Position numbers and translations under genes: made by a program | Assembly (NCBI GenBank): GCA_033032175.1 | Contig: CM065311.1 | Coordinates: 179,190-243,189 of the forward strand | DNA: 64,000 nucleotides | Origin: Saturnia japonica | Taxonomy: Eukaryota; Arthropoda; Insecta; Lepidoptera; Saturniidae | Reading direction: 5' to 3' | Notes under the pieces: generated by a model | Database searches by the model: none | Seen by the model: only the letters and a program-made list of their open reading frames with translations | Told to the model about the DNA's origin: nothing | Shown: positions 58,501 through 64,000 of the stretch, piece after piece | Position numbering within the stretch: the stretch's first letter is position 1 | Layout: each line of letters opens with the position of its first letter

Positions 58501-61500
58501 ACAAAAATCTATACAATTAATAAAGTTGAAGTGTCTCTTTGTAATGTCAAAATAACAGTTTTTTTACGATACCTATAAATTTTAAAATAAAAAAAAAAAA
58601 AAATTCTGTTTGTCTGTTTGTTTGTTCCGGGTAATCTCCGAAACGGTTGGACCGATTTTAATGGGACTAAATTATCATGAAATTGGTTTGGTATTTATTG
58701 TCTCACTTACGTATATTGTCTGTAAGCATTATTCATAATTTCTGGCTGCGCTTATTATTTTTGATGTTATTAGATAGATTTTAAGGTTATTTTTAAATAT
58801 TTAAAATGATTTTAAATTTTTTATGCATTTATGTCTTTTAGATAATTTCGGTCACCATCTAAAACGATTTTGTTGGGTATTCTCAAAGATTATACTGGTC
58901 AAATACATTAAGGTGAGATTTAAGTGAGGGGAGGTTTTTATTTAGTTGCTGTTTTTAATACACGAAATACACCACGCGGACGAAACCGCGGGCACGGCTA
59001 ATAAATAAATAAAACAGAACATGCCTACCTCCAAGAATGTAGCTCTCTCATCGTCTTTAACGGTTAGGTTTTGTTGTCTCTTGGAGTCGAACACTGCAGC
59101 TGCTTCCAATACGGCTTCTTTGTGAACATTTTCCAAATCGAGCGGATGCAAGCATAGCATTTCCTCCCCGTGTACAGCTTGCACATACACTTGAAACTTC
59201 TCTTTTCCTTCGGCAATAGCTTTATCTACCTTGTGTTCGTTCATCATTAAAAACTCTGATAGACGAGTCTCCAAATCCTGAACAAGTCATTCAAACAAGA
59301 CTGATTGATACAACATTATTCACAACTTTTACATTCGTTCATAATTTTAATTAGAAATCAATTTTTTTAACATTTTTGTCAACATTTTTTTTATTTAACG
59401 TTCTAATATATAACATCTTCTTGAATTACACGTTTCTAAATGGAATATAATTTATTTATTAAAACTAGAACCCTTTTATATATTAAAAAAAATCAAGTAA
59501 TTGATGAGAAAATACATAGTATAACATACGACCTGTGTCCATTTATTATAAACAATATCTAGTCAATATGGGTTTTCAAGAAAACTTTGACTGGTACTAA
59601 TCCTATATTATAATAAAGCGGAAAAGTTTTTTTGTTTGTCTACCTCTCTGTTTGTTTGTTGGTTTAGGCATACTAATATCTGGAACTACCAGTCGGATTT
59701 AAAAAAATATTTTTATGTATCATAGCCAGTTCCACGAGGAGTAGAATTATAGGCTATCTAGAATTAAGCAACAAGTCTCAGCTAACATAAAATATTAATT
59801 TTTGTTAAGTATCTCGGAAGACAAAGTGCTTTTTTCGCGTGCGCTGGCGTAATGGTTTGTGATACGTAAGTACAATAGCATACCAAAATATTAATCCTTA
59901 GTTCATCTAAAAAAAAGTCGCGATGCCATAGGCCTATATCTTATACATCAGCCACAATAAGGTATTTTATGATAAACATTTGTTAAAAATTAAAAAGTGC
60001 TTTATGAGCATTATTTTTAGGCATGGTATATTAATTATTACGAAAAAAGGTACTTCATCATAAAATCAAATTTTATTAAGTAAAACTTTGCCTTTTATAA
60101 CACGACATTTGGACACATAGTTTAGGAGATAATGAAAAATTAAAATAATATGTACTCGGGGGGAGTGATAACATTTAGGTGATGATAGGTCACACGGGTG
60201 CGTTGGCGGCGCGGAGTTTGTCAGATAAAATTAACATGGTTGAAACCGCGGGGCACAGCTAATGAAAAGCTAAATATCTTCCGTTTTTACGAACCACTGG
60301 TGTTTTAAAATTTCAGTTGGATAATTACCTTGTTTAGTTGCGCGAGATATGCATCACTATCTTTTTTGGAACCCATCTTCTTTTTGCTTGAGAAGTAGTT
60401 CCGAGCGCCGTTTGCAGCAGAATTATGGATATCTTTAAGCGCAGTTTTAGGCCAACTCGGTTGATCCGGCCCACAGTTTTGGTCCATAATTGATTCGTAC
60501 TGCGCTCGCGCCTCGCGGACTCCCAACAACATACCAGCTTCTGACGTCGCCTTTTGAAGTAAGCACATGATGTATTATTTTTATTTGAACTAATATTACT
60601 GAAGTTTATATCCATCTAATGAAATACTTCTTTAATACTTTTTGTACTTGACATAGTATGTTATGAAGAACATTCTTAAGACCGTCATAAAAGTAATGGA
60701 TGACTTACAAGATGATATTAAACTAATATAAGACTTTAAATTATAGCGTATACTTACTTTCATAATGCTCTTTGGAGCAGGAATTTCATCGCTGTTGAAT
60801 ATCTTCATATAACTCTTGAAGTACGTCAGAAGATCACAAGCTCTAACTCTTTCTCCGTTAATCAATTTAGGGATTAACTTTTCGGGTGAAAATATCGACG
60901 GTATCAAATCAAGCAGCGCCGTTTTGAATTCGGGATCGAGATCTGTAAATTTAATTATTTGAAAAATTCTATATTTAAACGTAATAATTTCATTACTGAC
61001 AAAAGTAGGTAGTCAGAATTTGTCAGAGCCCAAAGTGAATGTCATACTTTGTTTCGTTTTGTGACTCGGTTAGTTAGTGAAAGATTGTCAGTTTTATTTA
61101 TAATTAGCTGTGCCCGCGGCTTCGCTCACGTGGATTACATACAGGATGCCGTCGATCGGGCATACGCACGAATCGTGCTTCTCCTGCTCCCGGTTATACG
61201 CTTATTGTGGATGATCCCTAGAAGATAGAAGATAGCTCTAGCTGATATTTTTAGGTCTGTTTAAAATCTAAAATTATGTGGTATATTAATTTGATATATC
61301 TCTTATGGTTTACTCAGCCTAAGCCATTTGAGCACGCGAATTGATTCACCATTAAAGAAGTATTTTTTATTGGCACGGAACCCTAATTATTTTTCTAAAA
61401 TAAAAGTAGCCCGAGTTATTCCTTATAACATCAGCTATCTCCCAGTGAAAGTCCAGTAAAAATCGGTCCAGCCGTATCGGAGATTATCCGGAATAAACAG

Positions 61501-64000
61501 ACAGACAGAAATAGCTTTATAATAAGTATTTCATTTGCTTTAAGTAAAAAACTGTTATTTTGACATTACAAAAAGACACTTCAATTTTATTAATTGTACA
61601 CATATCACAACATTACCAAATAAATACTACATTCAACACCAAAAATGACCCTAGTTCAAGATGTACCAACGGCCATAGCCCTGGTTTTCACCTGAACCCA
61701 CTCTAACACTGACGGCCTTGAAAGGGATTAAAAGGTAGTTTACGAATAGTTAAGAAGAATATTGGATAAGTTATTGATAAATGTACAATATGTCCGAAGT
61801 GTCATTAAAAAATAATCAATGTAGGTAGTGACAAGACAATTTTTAACAAAAAACAAAACCATCTGCAATGATTTTGAAGAATTCCCTGCCATATCTTCGA
61901 AATCCAAAGTCTGATGTCAATTAATTTAAAATGGGACCACTCTTGAGGTATCCCCTTTCCAACGAAAAAAGAATTATTTAAATCGGTTCTTATACAAAAA
62001 AGTTATGGCTGAACATAACATATAAAATAATAATAATTATACAATCGAATTGAGAACACTCGTCTTTTTTTTTAAGTCAGTTAAAAATCAATTCATAAAG
62101 TTTAATTTGTTCTGTGTTGGAAACTTATCTGTTATTTAACAAATATTGCTTCAATTTAGCGGTAAGCGTAATTTCTCCGTGCCTTTTTTTATTTAGCTGA
62201 ACTAAAACAAAGTAATCCTTTAATTATAATAGTTAAAAAATACCATAAATACGGCCGTCGAACAATGGCTTCCTGATACTGCGTCCAGGATGTGGCATTA
62301 AGAAACAGCTAATAGTTTCAAAACAGGATCGGATATGTTTCCGCAGGTCACGCATCTCTTTGGGCTGATGTTCGACGATCTTTAAATAATATAGTGAATT
62401 AAAACGATATAAATAACTTGTATAGTTTTTTTTAATTTCATAGATATTTCAAATAAAATATTTGTGACCCTTTCCTTGTCAAACGTAAAGTTGCACGTTC
62501 GATTCGATATCTGATTCTACCCGATTCTACATTTTTAAAAATGCCGCTTAAAAAGCGCCCGTCACTGATAAACAGTGGGTTGTATGGTCCCACTCTTCTC
62601 AATGTGGCATGCATTACAGAATTATTGAAAGAAAACGCCAATTAGTTTCCATGATTACACGGAACAACCTTTGAAAGATAATTTTTTTTAAATGTATTTA
62701 CTCCGCAAATCTTTACTTACTTTGAGGTTGTTTTCTAATACTTGTCCACCTCCAGTACGGCCAAATGGAAACTCATACTCATAATCCCAGTCTCTTACAA
62801 GAAACAGTAGCTCTTGAAAGGCTTTTTCGCCACCTTCCTTTTGTAAAAGTCTTCCGTATTCGGTGAAAAACTGTAACATACAACTATCTGCAGTTTGCTT
62901 TTTTTTTTAAATATAAATTACTTGTTTTCTTTTTTATTGCAAATGATTTAACAAATAGGATTATCTTAAATAAGAATGAAAAACGCTCATCAGTCTTTGT
63001 CTTTCTGTTTCATCGTTATCGATTCAGTTACAGAGTGTTGGAGTAGCTTTTGAAATGCAGCTCCCGGGCAATACAATTTGGTACCATTGGATCTGACAAA
63101 AACTTTTTATAATCGAAAATAACCAAACAAGAAACTACAATAACGATTGTATTTGTCTTTTCTAATGTTATTTTGTTTCCTTATTACATTCCGCTGACTT
63201 CACCAACTTCCTTTATTAGTGATCGAGGCTTATTTCCATTCAGTAGCAGTAGTAATAAAAGTCAGTTAGGGATATTTCCGTGATATAATATAAAACTTGT
63301 AAACCAAAATTATTCATCACGGAGGTACTTGCTGAGGTAAAAAATACTTAGTGAGTCTTCAAAGACTATCTAAAATTCGTTTTCCTTTGAATGAAAATTG
63401 TTAATGTGTATTTACCCGTAGATGCTGGAGATAATCTTCTTTGATGTTACCCGAAATGTTGTATATCTGCACTGAGGATACTAGAGTAGAAAGAGCGAAT
63501 ATCGTTGAACAATCTCGCATACTGCTGCGATTGTCAAATGTACCTTGCGTATCCAATAAGAGTAGTGCGACCTGAGGAATAAATTGAAAAAGAGAAATAA
63601 AATAGAATCAGATATCTTTATTACCCAAACCAAACCATTGCGAAATACAACTTTCCTTATAGTCTGTCGCATCAATTCGATCGACTTGTTTTAAAATTCG
63701 AAAACAATAATTTGTTAATTGTTTAAAAGCATGAACTGAAAAACAGAAGACTGTTTTACAACAATACTGATTTGACATAATATGAGGTACAAAAAGGATT
63801 AGAAGGAGAATACAGTAATTTGTAGTTAATTATACTGCAATGAACCGATAAGATCTATTAAGCAATTTACATTGAAAACTTAGAACGCTTTTTATTGCCT
63901 AGTAAGACTTTCAGTCTCGATGCATTTTTCGAGATTCCACAGGATCCCTGAGGTGCCTAAAAATCAAAATTTTCTTGATTATCTTCAAAACAAGTTTGTA
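46491..64000 (-). CDS. Atlastin-like GTPase with tandem helical modules, gene 2 (exons 3-12, 5' end outside window)
   Basis: The ten visible exons encode about 631 residues: G3 (LDTQGTFD), RDW motif, PHPG block, [19 protein letters not shown] block, then five helical modules and a short tail. All visible GTPase exons have the same phases as gene 1 and nearly the same lengths (156, 150 versus 147, 136, 185, 222, 249), so the genes are tandem duplicates. Modules 3-5 differ slightly in length. The last full module has the hydrophobic run [13 protein letters not shown], again the only membrane-like stretch seen. Exons 1-2 (P-loop, switch I) must lie right of 64000. Introns have collected Helitrons and an intact BEL/Pao element, all without touching exons. 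Likely role: dynamin-superfamily GTPase at membranes; ER shaping or antiviral defence are both possible. Confidence 0.85.
46715..46950 (+). repeat. Interspersed repeat, family D
   Basis: GTCCACCTGATAGTAAGTGG, TTTATTTGGCTGCAATCAT and ATTCCACCAATCGGACTGCC. Lies in intron 11 of gene 2. Other copies at 55565-55770 and, reversed, 24200-24312. Confidence 0.55.
47749..48021 (-). CDS. atlastin-like gene 2, exon 11: fifth helical module with hydrophobic insert
   Basis: 91 codons, phase 0 both ends, acceptor atgtgtgtttag, donor [26 protein letters not shown], then [16 protein letters not shown] and [20 protein letters not shown]. The hydrophobic run is longer and cleaner than in gene 1 (about 14 residues), still short for a full bilayer span. 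Confidence 0.87.
48157..48337 (+). repeat. 5' LTR of the BEL/Pao element
   Basis: TGTT...AACA, 181 bp, with an internal repeat of GAAGTTAGTTACG and a CAATAAAAATATAA stretch that could serve as poly-A signal or TATA-like region. Confidence 0.95.
48543..53693 (+). CDS. BEL/Pao polyprotein (Gag-protease-RT-RNaseH-integrase)
   Basis: A single intact frame of 1,716 codons. In order: Gag region (about 110-290; [11 protein letters not shown]), cysteine-rich zinc motifs ([13 protein letters not shown] about 325; [14 protein letters not shown] about 359; [10 protein letters not shown] about 376), aspartic protease of the A17/Pao kind ([11 protein letters not shown] about 457), reverse transcriptase ([11 protein letters not shown] about 790; YVDDCISG about 868), RNase H ([10 protein letters not shown] about 1043; [11 protein letters not shown]), HHCC zinc site (HGGIQ...CLICARH, 1353-1388) and DDE integrase ([27 protein letters not shown]; 1415-1540), then a C-terminal domain. 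The order and motifs are those of BEL/Pao. No envelope. Confidence 0.96.
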   Translation: MTSTEQILEVLEDLSDIILKSKSNYKKSPKTRLTKGYIETRLQCLDEYWQSYRNEYQKLVTTTKKEQRKGMTYFKEEKYSQCEDTYLDLKVEMTDTLQLLKSEKLEQNASQQIQSSNTTEVKLPMINLPTFTGAYEEWQSFEDTFTALIQKNKMLTDVQILHYLQSCLAGEARNTIKHIQVTELNYEHAWSTLKNRYSHKRLIVNAILKRLISLKKVNSQLPSQLRILIDNINECLNSLNAMDISTTNWDPMIIYITVQRLDSDTHKEWETYVSRNNNTDLPTLQNLITFLENIIHTLELTSSTSATNQRVHKERSFHTSTVQVTCKLCNGQHLLCHCKEFVKFDAEKRNEIIKNNRLCYNCLSAGHSVLYCKRKSCCKICGRRHHSLLHQRKKEEESQDKEKINKEISSMHANENVQHILQDESIVSNIVLNQKKALLATALIPVKSENGCETTLRALIDSGSQASFISENATQLLRLKKTTVRGTVTGVGATTTFVRYVVQLEISSRYDKQFNLPVRAYVLKSHITSKLPSSTIQTKSNWSHLDGLTLADPQYFISSKIDLLLGIDVYTEIVKNNLVRGPPGSPSAQETSLGWILFGNISEDIQTNNELVVMHHNVDINMDNLLKNLWSIDDTQKRKLTSEERICEEMYDTTHSRTSDGQYIVKLPFKRSPHEIGLTRDIALKRLEQLEKNLQNKPKLKEEYARVMEEYIQLNHMEKAPKEVNKHAIYLPHHAVVRESETTKVRIVFDASCKSLNNISLNELLLVGPQIQEDLRNLLMRCRMKKICFMADIEKMYRMILVTKEDIDYQRVLWRKDSKHEVEDYRMLRLTFGTASAPYLAIKTLKQLSKDEGNKYPIGAKILSEDFYVDDCISGHSTVEESIEASQQLRKILQSGGFVLQKWLSNNKDFLDQIPQSLRSRSVEKGITDESIIKALGLSWNIINDTFHYQIKLPPNRQFNTKRTILADLQRLFDPLGWISPAIIPAKILIQNIWKEKLGWDESISTSHEKEWIEIREGFTNLYKVHIKRWIYTNKESNKTQLHGFCDASNKGYCATVYYREQTESGEIKTGIIASKTKVAPVKTISLPRLELCGALLLSKLLTQVREAMRLSENQIYVWTDSTVVLAWLTGDTNKWKTFVSNRVIEILDNISNAQWFHVRSKDNPADLGSRGTNLNNLINNKLWWEGPEWLKNQEIIFKNPKITSTDIEIKKIIVNTKIEKENKIKFEEFSTLQELLRTIVYILKFLRMRKKPENIEKTITTMELEEALIKCTTIAQKEEFMKEIESLLKKRNVARESKLKTLNPYHDENNILRVGGRLRNADLSNDQKYPIILGTKSQLSYLIVAEAHKKTLHGGIQLMLAYIKSKYWIIRAKNLIKMYIHKCLICARHKATSRTQLMGDLPKIRVTPARPFIHSGVDFAGPFYILMSKGRGAISHKAYIAIFICMATKALHLELVGDLTTEAFIRAFRRFVSRRGRCTQIWSDHGRNFVGANKELHLAWKEANLNLPGHLLDILAADGTQWHFIPPYSPNFGGLWEAGVKSTKFHLKRILNTHLTYEELSTILCQIEACLNSRPLVPVDTSDTELEILTPGHFLIGEAPVNIPHPDLCDINVNHLSRWQLSQRLVANFWHRWQNEYLTRIQSRQKWTKTQTEFEIGDIVLLREDQLPPGKWALGRIIDKHPGEDSLTRVYSVKCRNGIVKRSISKICAMPIDKN
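53943..54122 (+). repeat. 3' LTR of the BEL/Pao element
   Basis: 180 bp, identical to the 5' LTR apart from one missing base. Confidence 0.95.
54829..55071 (-). CDS. atlastin-like gene 2, exon 10: fourth helical module
   Basis: 81 codons, phase 0 both ends. [49 protein letters not shown]. Acceptor tctgtttcag. The donor GTCAAT is weak, like that of gene 1 exon 8. Confidence 0.85.
55565..55770 (+). repeat. Interspersed repeat, family D
   Basis: GGCCCACCTGATGATAAGTA and TTTATTTGGCTGCAATATTC match 46715-46950. Lies in intron 9 of gene 2. Confidence 0.55.
56194..56442 (-). CDS. atlastin-like gene 2, exon 9: third helical module
   Basis: 83 codons, phase 0 both ends. [60 protein letters not shown]. 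Like its gene 1 counterpart it lacks the HP of the C..HP signature. Acceptor taatcattacag, donor GTAAGT. Confidence 0.87.
57481..58047 (+). mobile_element. Non-autonomous Helitron, family B, copy 1
   Basis: Starts TATACTAATATAATAAAACG (terminal TC lost), has CTACCAGTCGGATTCGAAAA inside and ends GGGGCACAGCTAT at an A/T site. Collinear with 59601-60262. Both lie in introns of gene 2, antisense. Confidence 0.62.
58508..59001 (+). mobile_element. Helitron family A, full-length-like, 27 bp from exon 8
   Basis: 5' TCTATACAATTAATAAAGTT at 58508, core CGAAACGGTTGGACCGATTT, 3' GAAACCGCGGGCACGGCTAA at 59001. The middle differs from other family A members (an inserted AT-rich segment). Its 3' end lies 27 bases downstream of the splice donor of gene 2 exon 8 without disturbing it. 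Confidence 0.65.
59029..59277 (-). CDS. atlastin-like gene 2, exon 8: second helical module
   Basis: 83 codons, phase 0 both ends. [49 protein letters not shown]. Acceptor acttgttcag, donor GTAGGC. Same 249 bp as gene 1 exon 8. Confidence 0.9.
59601..60262 (+). mobile_element. Non-autonomous Helitron, family B, copy 2
   Basis: 5' TCCTATATTATAATAAAGCG, inner CTACCAGTCGGATTTAAAAA, 3' GAAACCGCGGGGCACAGCTAA. 662 bp, intron 7 of gene 2. Confidence 0.68.
60329..60550 (-). CDS. atlastin-like gene 2, exon 7: first helical module
   Basis: 74 codons, phase 0 both ends. [59 protein letters not shown]. The KKMG turn is the same as in canonical atlastins. Acceptor acttcaaaag (poor pyrimidine tract), donor GTAATT. 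Confidence 0.9.
60758..60942 (-). CDS. atlastin-like gene 2, exon 6: end of GTPase domain
   Basis: 185 bp, phase 1 in, 0 out. [51 protein letters not shown]. Same length and phases as gene 1. Confidence 0.93.
61105..61602 (-). mobile_element. Non-autonomous Helitron, family A
   Basis: Complement ends GGGCACAGCTAA at 61105 with the GAGCGAAGCC hairpin; the 5' end is slightly mutated (TGTACAATTAATAAAATTGA). Lies in intron 5 of gene 2, same orientation as the gene. Confidence 0.62.
61910..62095 (-). repeat. Interspersed repeat, family F
   Basis: Complement matches 36835-36990: AACTGACTTAAAAAAAAAGA then TTCTCAATTCGATTGTATAA, and TTTTTTCGTTGGAAAGGGGA. A third copy is near 43318-43450. Class unknown. 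Confidence 0.45.
62244..62379 (-). CDS. atlastin-like gene 2, exon 5: GTPase domain
   Basis: 136 bp, phase 0 in, 1 out. [39 protein letters not shown]. Acceptor tattatttaaag, donor GTATTT. Confidence 0.9.
62721..62870 (-). CDS. atlastin-like gene 2, exon 4: G4 region
   Basis: 50 codons, phase 0 both ends. [20 protein letters not shown] then [17 protein letters not shown] with the RDW motif. One codon longer than in gene 1. Acceptor gtatgttacag, donor GTAAGT. Confidence 0.94.
63416..63571 (-). CDS. atlastin-like gene 2, exon 3: G3 motif
   Basis: 52 codons, phase 0 both ends. [50 protein letters not shown]. Acceptor tttattcctcag, donor GTAAAT. This is the first exon of gene 2 visible from the right edge. 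Confidence 0.94.
63572..64000. other. Intron of gene 2 running off the right edge
   Basis: No counterpart of gene 1 exon 2 (WLGDENEPL block) is present up to 64000, so it lies further right. AT-rich, no repeat recognised. Confidence 0.5.

Noticed and set aside
1..64000. CRISPR arrays, bacterial operons, rRNA genes
   Set aside because: Nothing of the kind is seen. The DNA is eukaryotic and the repeats are transposons.

Overview
The window is AT-rich, intron-bearing eukaryotic DNA from an insect, most likely a moth or butterfly. The evidence is long spliced genes with arthropod-type intron sites, a big-brain-type aquaporin gene, atlastin-type GTPases, and a dense load of transposons (Helitrons with CTAG/CTAA ends, BEL/Pao and Gypsy LTR-class elements, an RTE-type LINE ending in TGATGATG, a mariner-like element, tRNA-derived SINEs and TTA-flanked MITEs) of the kinds that crowd lepidopteran genomes. 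Species was not determined.

Layout: (1) 1-987, minus strand: start of a BEL/Pao-like element (gag N-terminus cut by the window edge, preceded by an LTR-like region full of GC-rich tandem repeats). (2) 1255-1668: Helitron 3' part. (3) 1648-14039: two head-to-tail copies of a 6,196-bp unit. Each copy carries one exon of a big brain (bib)-like aquaporin gene on the plus strand and one intact 1,499-codon Gypsy-type polyprotein on the minus strand. (4) 14618-16049: the last two bib exons, phase-compatible with the duplicated exon, so the 3' end of bib is here and the Gypsy units lie in its intron. (5) 16050-20734: intergenic. (6) 20735-36789, minus: a complete or nearly complete atlastin-like GTPase gene, 12 exons, about 769 residues. 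(7) 36814-46490: repeat-rich spacer with a dead RTE fragment and GC-rich patches. (8) 46491 to beyond 64000, minus: a second, paralogous atlastin-like gene, exons 3-12 visible, with an intact young BEL/Pao element (48157-54122) inside its penultimate intron.

The two GTPase genes are the main biological story. Their GTPase exons have matching sizes and phases. After the single helical-bundle exon normally seen in atlastins, both carry further phase-0 exons of 243-297 bp that each seem to encode another copy of the same helical module. The products therefore look like a GBP-style GTPase head on a long modular stalk. The usual atlastin paired transmembrane hairpin was not found; only one short hydrophobic stretch occurs in the last full module. 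Atlastin/GBP proteins act in ER membrane fusion and, for GBPs, innate immunity; which applies here is unknown. bib (plus) and GTPase gene 1 (minus) converge tail to tail.

Intron/exon limits were placed by eye from GT/AG sites, frame, phase and comparison of the two paralogues. No database search was run.
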